Positions 18,102 to 25,930 of a DNA stretch of 64,000 bases are shown one piece after another; the first letter of the stretch is position 1, and each line of letters begins with the position of its first letter. Origin of the DNA: Leucobacter triazinivorans (GTDB taxonomy: Bacteria; Actinomycetota; Actinomycetes; Actinomycetales; Microbacteriaceae); assembly GCF_004208635.1 (NCBI RefSeq), contig NZ_CP035806.1:3286001-3350000 (forward strand). The letters are read 5' to 3'. The position numbers and the translations under genes were made by a program. Below the pieces are notes generated by a model, which saw only the letters and a program-made list of their open reading frames with translations, was not told the DNA's origin and made no database searches.

Positions 18102-18710
18102 GTGAATGACCAGAGCACTGCACCGAGCGCCCCGCGACGCGTCGTCGTCGCGGAAGACGAGTCCCTGATCCGCCTCGACATCGTAGAGACCCTGCGCGAC
18201 AGCGGCTACGACGTGGTGGGCGAAGCCGGTGACGGCGAGGAGGCGGTGCGCCTCGTGGAGGAGCTGCGCCCCGATCTCGTCGTGATGGACGTCAAGATGC
18301 CGAAGCTCGACGGGATCTCCGCGGCGGAGCGCATCAACAAGGACCACATCGCACCCGTGGTCCTGCTCACCGCCTTCAGCCAGCGCGAGCTCGTCGAGCG
18401 AGCGAGCGAGGCCGGCGCCCTCGCCTACGTCGTCAAGCCGTTCACCCCGGCGGACCTGATCCCCGCGATCGAGATCGCGCTGTCGCGCTTCCAGCAGATC
18501 GTCGCGCTCGAGAGCGAGGTCGCCGATCTCGCCGAGCGGTTCGAGACCCGCAAGCTCGTCGACCGCGCGAAGGGGATCCTCAACGACAAGATGGGGCTCA
18601 GCGAGCCCGAGGCGTTCCGTTGGATCCAGAAGGCGTCGATGGATCGTCGCCTCACCATGCAGGACGTGGCGAAGACGATCATCGATCAGCTCGGCCCGAA
18701 GAAGTCGTAG
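18102..18710 (+). CDS. pdtaR: ANTAR-domain response regulator, PdtaR type
   Basis: Two-component response regulator with an RNA-binding output. Residues about 10-125 are a receiver domain with the acidic pair ED near the N-terminus, the phospho-acceptor aspartate in VVMDVKMPKLDG, and the conserved threonine and lysine (LLTAF, VVKPF). A helix links to an ANTAR domain (about 140-195; RKLVDRAKGILNDKMGLSEPEAF), which acts by antitermination on two-hairpin mRNA targets. The 202-residue architecture matches mycobacterial PdtaR; its partner kinase PdtaS is not next to it here. The 3' end runs straight into a strong terminator. Confidence 0.92.
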   Translation: MNDQSTAPSAPRRVVVAEDESLIRLDIVETLRDSGYDVVGEAGDGEEAVRLVEELRPDLVVMDVKMPKLDGISAAERINKDHIAPVVLLTAFSQRELVERASEAGALAYVVKPFTPADLIPAIEIALSRFQQIVALESEVADLAERFETRKLVDRAKGILNDKMGLSEPEAFRWIQKASMDRRLTMQDVAKTIIDQLGPKKS

Positions 18711-18722
18711 CCGCCTCGGCAG

Positions 18723-18767
18723 AATGCACGAGTGCCCCCGGCCGATGGCCGGGGGCACTCGTGCATT
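18723..18767. terminator. bidirectional terminator with 21-bp perfect stem
   Basis: A perfect inverted repeat with 21-base arms (18723-18743 and 18747-18767) and a three-base loop lies between the convergent pdtaR and thioesterase genes. The arm starts AATGCACGAG and ends in CCCCCGGCC. The thioesterase stop codon begins at its last base. Strong symmetry suggests that it works in both directions. Confidence 0.9.
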
Positions 18768-19204
18768 CACGAGATGCGCTTGTAGAAGTTCGTGATGCGC
18801 ACCGTCGAGCAGCGGCGGCCCTGCTCGTCGCTGACGATGATCTCGTGGACCGCGACCGATCTCCCCAGTTTGATCGGGGTGCACACCCCGGTCACGATGC
18901 CCGATGTGGCGGAGCCCGTGTGCGTCGCGTTGATGTCGACGCCCACCCCGACGTGCCCTTCAGGGGCGACGAAGTTGGCGTGCATCGATCCGAGCGTCTC
19001 ACCGAGCACCACGTAGGCGCCGCCGTGCAGCAGGCCGATCGGCTGGGTGTTGCCTTCGACCGGCATCATGGCGACCGCGCGCTCTCGCGTGAACTCGGTC
19101 ATCTCGATCCCCATCCGGTCGGCGAGTGCGCCGAGGCCGCGCTCGCGGACGTACGCCAGTCCGGGGTCGGTCGGGTCGGTGTGCGGAGGGGTGGGGGCCG
19201 TCAT
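18767..19204 (-). CDS. PaaI-type hotdog thioesterase
   Basis: Acyl-CoA thioesterase-like protein of 145 residues. The hotdog core includes the family motif LLHGGAYVVLGETLGSMHAN (catalytic histidine/glutamate region) and VGVDINATHTGSA. Homologues act on phenylacetyl-CoA intermediates or on 1,4-dihydroxy-2-naphthoyl-CoA (menaquinone). No pathway genes lie beside it, so the substrate is open. The start is at 19204 with AAGGAACC upstream; a more upstream ATG at 19249 would abut the polA start and is less likely. Divergent from polA. Confidence 0.82.
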   Translation of the reverse strand: MTAPTPPHTDPTDPGLAYVRERGLGALADRMGIEMTEFTRERAVAMMPVEGNTQPIGLLHGGAYVVLGETLGSMHANFVAPEGHVGVGVDINATHTGSATSGIVTGVCTPIKLGRSVAVHEIIVSDEQGRRCSTVRITNFYKRIS

Positions 19205-19237
19205 GTCGTCTGCTGGTTCCTTGTCCGGGGCGGCTTG

Positions 19238-19243
19238 TAGGCT
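19238..19243 (+). promoter_or_regulatory. putative -10 box of polA (leaderless)
   Basis: TAGGCT, six bases, then GTG at 19250. It lies within the 45-base divergent gap to the thioesterase gene. Confidence 0.5.
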
Positions 19244-19249
19244 GGGCAT

Positions 19250-21898
19250 GTGTCGAATCCTCAGCCTACCCTCATGATCATCGACGGCCACTCGCTGGCC
19301 TTCCGGGCGTTCTACGCGTTGCCCGTCGACAGCTTCCAGACCCAGAGTGGCCAGCACACGAACGCGATCCACGGCTTCATCGCCATGCTCATCAACCTGC
19401 TGGGCAATGAGCGCCCGGATGCGCTGGCCGTCGCCTTCGACATCTCCCGCCATTCCTTCCGCACGGAGGAGTACCCCGAGTACAAGGGCACTCGCGGCGA
19501 GACGCCGCCCGAGTTCAAGGGCCAGGTGCCGCTGCTGCAGGAGGCGCTGCACGCGATGGGGATCCGCACGCTCGAGAAGGAGAACTTCGAGGCCGACGAT
19601 ATCCTCGCCACGCTCGCGACCCGCGGCGCCGACGCCGGATATCGGGTGCTCGTGGTCAGCGGCGACCGCGACACGATCCAGCTGGTCGACGACCGGATCA
19701 CGCTGCTCTATCCGTCGAAGCAGGGGGTGAGCGAGCTCACTCGATACGATGCCGAGAAGGTGATGGAGCGCTACGGGATCCGGCCGGAGCAGTACCCCGA
19801 GATCGCCGCGCTCGTGGGGGAGACGAGCGACAATCTGCCGGGCATTCCCCGCGTGGGCGAGAAGACCGCCGTCAAGTGGATCACCCAGTTCGGATCGCTG
19901 GAGGAGATTCTCCGCCGGCAGGACGAGATCGGCGGCAAGGTGGGGGAGAGCCTGCGCGAGCACGCGCACCTTGCGGAGCGCAACCGCCGGCTCAACCGGC
20001 TCGTGCGCGATGTCGAGCTCGACGTGACGCTCGACGAGCTGAAGCGGGGCGAGATCGACATGGGCGCGGTGCAGCAGGTCTTCGCCAGGCTCGAGTTCCG
20101 CACACTGCTGCAGCGCGTCGGCAAGCTCGCCGGCGCTGAGGTGCCGGCTGGCGGTGCGGCCTCGGCGACGGCGTCGCTCGTGCCGCAACGGCCAGAGGCG
20201 AAGAACCTGATCGACGAGGAGCTGGGCGACTGGCTCGACAAGGCGGATCACCCCGCCGTGCTGATCCGCGAGGCCGACTCGGGTTACGAAGTGGGGATCG
20301 CGACGCCCGATTCCTCCGTGCTGTTCCACTGGATTCCGGGCGGGCGGGACTACGCGCTCTTCGAGCAGTGGCTGGCCTCGGACGCCTCGAAGCTGTTCTT
20401 CGATGCGAAGCAGCAGATCGCGACCGCGCGTCGCGCGGGCGCGCAGATCGGAGGCATCGGGGGAGACCTGCTGCTCGCCGCCTGGCTGCTGCGCCCTGCG
20501 ACGGCGGAGAAGAGCATCGCTGAGGCGGTGTTCCGCTTCCTCGGCGAGCAGGTGCCCGAGGGCGACCCGAATCAGCTCGTGCCCGACGAGGGCAGCGTGG
20601 CCGACGCCGCCGCGCTCGCCTGGTACGTGGCGCGCGCGCACGCCGCCGCCACCGAGCGCTTCCAGTCGCGCACGATCGAGATCTACCGCGATATCGAGTT
20701 GCCGCTCGTGCCGGTGCTCGCGGCGCTCGAGGAGCGCGGCGTCGAAATCGACCTGCCGCTCTTCGAAGCCCACCACGCCGAGCTCACGGCGCGGGTCGCG
20801 GACCTCGCGCAGCAGGCGTTCGCGGCGATCGGGCGCGAGGTCAACCTGTCGTCGCCGAAGCAGCTGCAGGAAGTGCTCTTCGACGAGCTCGACATGCCGA
20901 AGACGCGCAAGACGAAGAGCGGGTACACGACCGACGCGGCCGCGCTGGCAGAGCTGCAGGCGAAGAAGCCGCACCCCTTCCTCGATGCGCTGCTCGCGCA
21001 CCGCGATGCGAACAAGCTGCGTCAGATGGTCGAGACGCTCATCAAGGCGGTGCAGCAGGACGGCCGGATCCACACGACGTTCGTGCAGACGGGAGCCAGC
21101 ACCGGTCGACTGGCATCGACCGACCCGAATCTGCAGAACATCCCGGTGCGCTCGGAGGAGGGGCGCCGCATCCGCGAAGGGTTCATCCATGCACCCGACT
21201 ACGAGACGCTCATGACTGCGGACTACTCGCAGATCGAGATGCGCATCATGGCTCACCTGTCGGGCGATGCGGGGCTCATCGAGGCCTTCAACGAGGGGGA
21301 AGATCTCCACCGCTTCGTCGGAGCGCGTATCTTCGGGGTCACCCCTGAGGAGGTGACGAGCGAGATGCGCTCGAAGGTCAAGGCGATGTCGTACGGGCTC
21401 GCGTACGGCTTGTCGGCCTTCGGCCTCTCCAAGCAGCTCGGTATCAGCGGTGCCGAGGCGAAGCAGCTCATGGTCGACTACTTCGAGCGTTTCGGGGGCG
21501 TCCGCGACTACCTGCGCTCCGTTGTCGACCAGGCCAAGCGCGACACCTTCACCGAGACGATCTTCGGCCGCCGCCGCCCGTTCCCCGATCTGGCGAGCCC
21601 GAACCGAGTCCTGCGGGAGAACGCCGAGCGGGCGGCCCTCAACTCGCCGATTCAGGGATCGGCGGCCGACATCATCAAGCGCGCCATGATCCAGGTCGAG
21701 CGCCGCATGCGCGAGGCCGATCTGCGCTCGCGCATGCTGCTGCAGATCCACGACGAGCTCATGTTCGAGGTCGCCGAGGGGGAGTGGGACGCGCTCGAGG
21801 CGATCGTGCGCGAGGAGATGGCGGGCGCCGCCGAGCTCTCCGTGCCGCTCGAGGTGCAGGTGGGGCACGGGAGCAACTGGAACGCCGCCGCGCACTGA
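19250..21898 (+). CDS. polA: DNA polymerase I
   Basis: Repair and Okazaki-fragment polymerase of 882 residues. An N-terminal 5'-nuclease domain (about 1-290; IIDGHSLAFRAFYAL, EADDILATLA, SGDRDTIQL, GETSDNLPG) precedes a middle 3'-5' exonuclease-like domain (about 310-480), whose usual DxE/YxxxD residues are not evident, as in many actinobacteria. The polymerase domain has motif A (TADYSQIEMRIMAHLSGD), motif B (KAMSYGLAYGLSAFGLSKQL) and motif C (LLQIHDELMFE). Proofreading is therefore probably absent. GTG start after a leaderless -10 box. Confidence 0.96.
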   Translation: MSNPQPTLMIIDGHSLAFRAFYALPVDSFQTQSGQHTNAIHGFIAMLINLLGNERPDALAVAFDISRHSFRTEEYPEYKGTRGETPPEFKGQVPLLQEALHAMGIRTLEKENFEADDILATLATRGADAGYRVLVVSGDRDTIQLVDDRITLLYPSKQGVSELTRYDAEKVMERYGIRPEQYPEIAALVGETSDNLPGIPRVGEKTAVKWITQFGSLEEILRRQDEIGGKVGESLREHAHLAERNRRLNRLVRDVELDVTLDELKRGEIDMGAVQQVFARLEFRTLLQRVGKLAGAEVPAGGAASATASLVPQRPEAKNLIDEELGDWLDKADHPAVLIREADSGYEVGIATPDSSVLFHWIPGGRDYALFEQWLASDASKLFFDAKQQIATARRAGAQIGGIGGDLLLAAWLLRPATAEKSIAEAVFRFLGEQVPEGDPNQLVPDEGSVADAAALAWYVARAHAAATERFQSRTIEIYRDIELPLVPVLAALEERGVEIDLPLFEAHHAELTARVADLAQQAFAAIGREVNLSSPKQLQEVLFDELDMPKTRKTKSGYTTDAAALAELQAKKPHPFLDALLAHRDANKLRQMVETLIKAVQQDGRIHTTFVQTGASTGRLASTDPNLQNIPVRSEEGRRIREGFIHAPDYETLMTADYSQIEMRIMAHLSGDAGLIEAFNEGEDLHRFVGARIFGVTPEEVTSEMRSKVKAMSYGLAYGLSAFGLSKQLGISGAEAKQLMVDYFERFGGVRDYLRSVVDQAKRDTFTETIFGRRRPFPDLASPNRVLRENAERAALNSPIQGSAADIIKRAMIQVERRMREADLRSRMLLQIHDELMFEVAEGEWDALEAIVREEMAGAAELSVPLEVQVGHGSNWNAAAH

Positions 21899-22217
21899 CG
21901 CTCGCGCTCCTTCAGGCAGGAGGGCGACTTCGCGTTTCCCGACCTCCTGGGGATCGGTCGCCTGCGTCGAGCGGCTCGCCCGGCTGCGGTGCCGCGGATG
22001 CGTCGGTGATCGACGAGGACGGAGCGGCAGGCGAGGCGGCGGTCCGCCCCGGGCGTGTCGTCACTTGTCGGGGCGTCCGTCTCGCGGTACGCTTGAGTGT
22101 CACATCTGTGGCGACTCAACCATGTCCAAATGTGGGTGAGCCTCGCGGATCATCGCATCCGCCCGGTCGCTCGGGCGCTCTCCCACCTGATTCCTGTCCA
22201 TTCTGGAGACCAATTTC
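21899..22217. other. polA-rpsA intergenic region
   Basis: About 320 bases without a supportable gene. The only clear element is a promoter for rpsA at 22065-22093. The predicted rpsA leader is about 120 bases; I could not recognise a known leader motif in it. Confidence 0.5.
22065..22093 (+). promoter_or_regulatory. candidate sigma-A promoter of rpsA
   Basis: TTGTCG (22065-22070), a 17-base spacer and TACGCT (22088-22093) give good spacing and fair consensus. Transcription would begin near 22100, leaving a leader of about 118 bases. Confidence 0.55.
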
Positions 22218-23663
22218 ATGACGAACGCAACGACCGAGAGCAAGCAGGTCGCGATCAACGACATCGGCTCGGCCGACGACTTCCTTGCAGCGGTCGAATC
22301 GACCCTGAAGTTCTTCAACGACGGAGACCTCATCGAGGGCACCGTGGTGAAGATCGACCGCGACGAGGTGCTCCTCGACGTCGGGTACAAGACCGAGGGC
22401 GTCATTCCCTCGCGCGAGCTGTCCATCAAGCACGACGTGAACCCCGATGAGGTTGTTCAGGTCGGCGATCCCGTCGAGGCGCTCGTGCTCCAGAAGGAGG
22501 ACAAGGAAGGTCGCCTCATCCTGTCCAAGAAGCGCGCTCAGTACGAGCGGGCCTGGGGCGATGTGGAGCGCATCAAGGAGAACGAGGGCGTCGTCACCGG
22601 AACGGTGATCGAGGTCGTCAAGGGCGGCCTGATCGTCGACATCGGGCTTCGCGGCTTCCTCCCCGCCTCGCTCATCGAGCTGCGCCGCGTGCGCGACCTG
22701 ACCCCGTACCTGGGTCAGGAGATCGAGGCGAAGATCCTCGAGCTCGACAAGAACCGCAACAACGTCGTGCTGTCGCGCCGCGCGCTCCTCGAGGAGACGC
22801 AGTCGGCGACCCGCTCCTCGTTCCTCGCCGAGCTCAAGCCGGGCCAGGTGCGCAAGGGCGTCATCTCGTCGATCGTCAACTTCGGCGCGTTCGTCGATCT
22901 GGGCGGCGTGGACGGCCTCGTGCACGTCTCCGAGCTGTCGTGGAAGCACATCGAGCACGCCTCCGACGTCGTCGAGGTCGGCCAGGAGGTCACGGTCGAG
23001 GTGCTCTCGGTCGAGCTCGATCGTGAGCGCGTCTCGCTCTCGCTCAAGGCGACCCAGGAGGACCCGTGGCAGGTCTTCGCCCGCACCCACGCGATCGGCG
23101 AGATCGCTCCGGGCGTCGTCACCAAGCTCGTTCCGTTCGGCGCGTTCGTGCGCGTGGCGGACGGCATCGAGGGCCTCGTGCACATCTCAGAGCTGTCGGG
23201 TCAGCACGTCGAGCTCGCCGAGCAGGTCGTGCAGGCCGGCCAGGAGGTCTTCGTCAAGATCATCGACATCGATCTGGATCGCCGCCGCATCTCGCTCAGC
23301 CTCAAGCAGGCCAACGAGGGCGTCGATCCCGAGGGCACCGAGTTCGATCCCGCGCTCTACGGCATGACCACCGAGTACGACGAGAACGGCGAGTACAAGT
23401 ACCCCGAGGGCTTCGATCCTGAGACTCAGGAGTGGAAGGAAGGCTTCGAGGCCCAGCGCGAGAAGTGGGAGCAGGAGTACGCTGCCGCCCAGGATCGCTG
23501 GGAGGCGCACAAGAAGCAGGTCGCCGCTTCGCTCACCGAGGTCGTTGCCGCTCCCGCCGCTGACAACGCCTCGCCGAGCTTCTCGAGCGACTCGGCTTCG
23601 ACCGGTGCGCTCGCCGACGACGCCGCGCTTGCGGCGCTGAAGGCGCAGCTCGAGGGCAACTGA
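22218..23663 (+). CDS. rpsA: 30S ribosomal protein S1
   Basis: mRNA-binding ribosomal protein of 481 residues. Four S1 OB-fold repeats can be seen, beginning at about residues 35, 120, 205 and 290; repeats three and four share the (V)xFGAFVDLGGVDGLVHVSELSW pattern in related forms. A charged C-terminal tail (about 375-481) follows, including a Tyr/Glu-rich stretch unique to actinobacterial S1. A GGAGA lies before the ATG. It is monocistronic, with a candidate promoter and a hairpin behind. Confidence 0.96.
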   Translation: MTNATTESKQVAINDIGSADDFLAAVESTLKFFNDGDLIEGTVVKIDRDEVLLDVGYKTEGVIPSRELSIKHDVNPDEVVQVGDPVEALVLQKEDKEGRLILSKKRAQYERAWGDVERIKENEGVVTGTVIEVVKGGLIVDIGLRGFLPASLIELRRVRDLTPYLGQEIEAKILELDKNRNNVVLSRRALLEETQSATRSSFLAELKPGQVRKGVISSIVNFGAFVDLGGVDGLVHVSELSWKHIEHASDVVEVGQEVTVEVLSVELDRERVSLSLKATQEDPWQVFARTHAIGEIAPGVVTKLVPFGAFVRVADGIEGLVHISELSGQHVELAEQVVQAGQEVFVKIIDIDLDRRRISLSLKQANEGVDPEGTEFDPALYGMTTEYDENGEYKYPEGFDPETQEWKEGFEAQREKWEQEYAAAQDRWEAHKKQVAASLTEVVAAPAADNASPSFSSDSASTGALADDAALAALKAQLEGN

Positions 23664-23700
23664 GCCCCTCCGCCCGTCCGTCGGGCGGGTGATCGACCGG

Positions 23701-23755
23701 AGGCCCGGAACCGCTGCCGCGGGGCCGGGCCTTCGGCGTACCGAAGCCCGGCATC
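23701..23755 (+). terminator. GC-rich hairpins after rpsA
   Basis: Alternative stem-loops can form: AGGCCCGG with CCGGGCCT, or CGGGCCTTCGG with CCGAAGCCCG (one bulged C, CGTA loop). No T run follows, so the role as terminator is inferred from position between convergent genes. Confidence 0.4.
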
Positions 23756-23779
23756 GACGCGTCGATCACCGATCCCGTG

Positions 23780-24388
23780 TCAGCCGGCGAGACCGCCGGC
23801 GCGTCGGGCGGCGCGCTCGGCGAGCGCTCGGCGCAGCCGCCGGATGAGCACGACGAGCACCGCGACGAGCAGCGCGAGCGCGAGCACCGGGACCACGATC
23901 GCGAGCACGGTCAGGACGAGTGCGCCCAGGTCTTCGAGGGTGCTCGACACTGCGGCACCGGCCCCCGCCGTGAGGGTGTTGATCACCGGTCGCGCCACGG
24001 CCTTCAGCACGTGCGGTACGAGTGCGATGAGCACGCCGATCAGGAACGGCCAGACGTCGGCCGAGGCGATGAACTCGGCGGGGTCGGTGACGGCGAAGGT
24101 ATCGCTGGACGATCCGGCGGAGAACACGATGCCGCCCGAGGCCGGGCGCACCACCGTCTGGAGCACGTCGTTGACGCTGTCGAGTGCGGGGAATTTGTCG
24201 ACCAGCACCTCTACGAGCAGCAGCACGCCGAGCACGCCGAGCGCCCACTCGTTCTCGAGCCATGCCCACGCCGCCGGGAGCTGGACGAGCTCGGTGAAGC
24301 GCGACAGGAGGCCGAGGCCGAGCAGCGGGATGTAGGCGTTGAGGCCCGCCGATGCCGCGAGCGTCATACCGGTGATGAATTCGAGCAC
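23780..24388 (-). CDS. DUF4126 membrane protein
   Basis: Conserved integral membrane protein of unknown function, 202 residues, about five helices. It opens VLEFITGMTLAASAGLNAYIPLL, typical of DUF4126, and has the conserved hydrophilic loop VDKFPALDSVNDVLQTVVRPASG (about residues 65-87). The GTG at 24388 is preceded by AGGAGG at the right distance, so I prefer it to the ATG 18 bases upstream. Divergent from coaE; convergent with rpsA. Confidence 0.85.
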   Translation of the reverse strand: MLEFITGMTLAASAGLNAYIPLLGLGLLSRFTELVQLPAAWAWLENEWALGVLGVLLLVEVLVDKFPALDSVNDVLQTVVRPASGGIVFSAGSSSDTFAVTDPAEFIASADVWPFLIGVLIALVPHVLKAVARPVINTLTAGAGAAVSSTLEDLGALVLTVLAIVVPVLALALLVAVLVVLIRRLRRALAERAARRAGGLAG

Positions 24389-24493
24389 GAGCGCCTCCTG
24401 CCACAAGCCTATGACGCCTGGGTAGGGTATCTCCTATGGATTCGGCCGGAAGCCACGGTTCGTGGTGCGGCAGGTACGGGGAGGACGGGACTG

Positions 24494-25093
24494 GTGAAAC
24501 TGATCGGGTTGACGGGGGGCATCGCGTCGGGGAAGTCGACCATCGGTCGGCGACTCGAGCAGCTCGGAGCCGTACGCATCGACGCGGATGAGCTGGCGAG
24601 AGAAGCCGTGGCGCCCGGAACTCCCGGTCTGGCGCGGGTGCTCGCGCGGTTCGGGGGCGAGCTCAGGCGCGCTGACGGGACGCTCGATCGAGCCGGACTC
24701 GGGGCGATCGTGTTCGCCGATGCAGAGGCGCTCGCCGCGCTGAACGCGATCGTGCACCCGGAGGTGCGACGTCTGTTCGACGCGCGGGCCGAAGCGGCGA
24801 GAGCTCAGGATCCCGACGCGGTGCTCGTCTACGAGGTACCGCTGCTGGTGGAGGCGGCGAGAGATCAGGGCTGGGATCTCGTGGTCACGGCCGAAGCACC
24901 CCCGGAGCAGCGGATCGAACGGATGGTCGAGCTGCGTGGTATGGCCGAGGCCGAGGCGCGCCGCAGGATCGGGAATCAGGCGAACAGCGCGGAGCGCACG
25001 TCCGTCGCGGACGCGGTGATCGACACCTCGGGTACGCGGGCCGAGACGCTGGCGCAGGTGGATGAGCTCTGGCGCAGGATCACATCCGGCTGA
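24494..25093 (+). CDS. coaE: dephospho-CoA kinase
   Basis: Final step of coenzyme A synthesis: phosphorylates the 3'-hydroxyl of dephospho-CoA. The 199-residue P-loop kinase starts VKLIGLTGGIASGKST (Walker A) and has RIDADELAREAV with the catalytic aspartate, IVHPEV, YEVPLLVEA and a LID-like region. The GTG at 24494 has GGGGAGG upstream; the frame is open far upstream through the DUF4126 complement, which is a shadow. The rpsA-coaE neighbourhood is common in actinobacteria. Its last 14 bases overlap the convergent VKOR gene. Confidence 0.95.
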   Translation: MKLIGLTGGIASGKSTIGRRLEQLGAVRIDADELAREAVAPGTPGLARVLARFGGELRRADGTLDRAGLGAIVFADAEALAALNAIVHPEVRRLFDARAEAARAQDPDAVLVYEVPLLVEAARDQGWDLVVTAEAPPEQRIERMVELRGMAEAEARRRIGNQANSAERTSVADAVIDTSGTRAETLAQVDELWRRITSG

Positions 25094-25691
25094 ACTCGGA
25101 GAGCCAGTCGAGCTGGAGCTGGGCGACGAACGCAATCACGAGGTAGCAGATCAGGACGATCACCCAGGTCCACGAGAGGAGCGTCTGGAACACGGCGCGC
25201 GCGGAGTCGCTCAGCGGAATGTCGCCGTTGGCGTACGGGCGGAAGAACGAGACCCACCAGAGCGGGATCATGACGCTCCAGACCACCATGCACCACGGGC
25301 ACAGCGTGCCGAGCACGAACACGCTCTGCGAGAACAGCCACCAGATGAATACGAAGCCGCCCAGAAGGCCGAGCTGATAGAGCGTCCAGAACCAGCGGGA
25401 GAACCGGGCTCCCGCGAGCAGGGCAACGCCGACCGCGATCGGTGCCACGAACGCGGAGACGCCGATGATGGTGTTGCTGAAGCCGAACAGGGAGCCCTGC
25501 CACGACCCCATGTTGGGGCCGCAGGTGACGAGGATGCTGACGTTGCAGTTCGGCACGTAGTCGCTCGCGGCGAGCGTCTTGATGTACTCCGTGAGCAGCT
25601 CGAACGAGGCGAACCAGCCGATCGATCCCGCGAGGATGGAGAAGACGGCGAAGGCGGTCGGTCGCCGGGTCGAACGAGGTGCAGAAGTCAT
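25080..25691 (-). CDS. vitamin K epoxide reductase (VKOR) family protein
   Basis: Membrane quinone-dependent oxidoreductase that reoxidises a DsbA-like partner in disulfide formation, replacing DsbB in actinobacteria. The 203-residue product has about five helices. The shuttle cysteine pair is in the CNVSILVTC segment (about residues 49-57), the conserved serine/tryptophan helix follows, and the active-site CPWC is near residue 131. The start is supported by TAGGAT-N6-ATG. A DsbA-like partner is not adjacent. Confidence 0.92.
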   Translation of the reverse strand: MTSAPRSTRRPTAFAVFSILAGSIGWFASFELLTEYIKTLAASDYVPNCNVSILVTCGPNMGSWQGSLFGFSNTIIGVSAFVAPIAVGVALLAGARFSRWFWTLYQLGLLGGFVFIWWLFSQSVFVLGTLCPWCMVVWSVMIPLWWVSFFRPYANGDIPLSDSARAVFQTLLSWTWVIVLICYLVIAFVAQLQLDWLSEFSRM

Positions 25692-25697
25692 GGCCCG

Positions 25698-25703
25698 ATC
25701 CTA
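25698..25703 (-). promoter_or_regulatory. putative -10 box of the VKOR gene (leaderless)
   Basis: On the minus strand TAGGAT, six bases, then the ATG at 25691. Confidence 0.5.
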
Positions 25704-25727
25704 CTCACGGCGTCTTCGAGCAACCCG

Positions 25728-25736
25728 TGACATAAT
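25728..25736 (+). promoter_or_regulatory. extended -10 promoter of rne
   Basis: TGACATAAT is an extended -10 (TGN plus CATAAT at 25731-25736) with no strong -35. It would leave a leader of roughly 190 bases before rne. RNase E genes are often autoregulated through long leaders; here that is only an inference. Confidence 0.45.
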
Positions 25737-25930
25737 GAAGTGCGGCGCGAGCGGCCGAGAGGGCATCTCACGCGCACAGTCTTTTGGCGGCCGGAAGGGC
25801 GCCACCGGTCGAGGACCGACCGAGCGCGGATGATCGCATCCGCGGAGAACAGGATTCGCGGATCATTCCGCATACATACGAGGCTCCCCGGCCGAACTCG
25901 CTTCGCTCGGGGCAAGAGGAGACACCAGGA

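Noticed and set aside
19205..21895. About 900 codons upstream of and in frame with the thioesterase, opposite polA
   Set aside because: It is antisense to an unmistakable polA; only the last 145 codons form a real protein.
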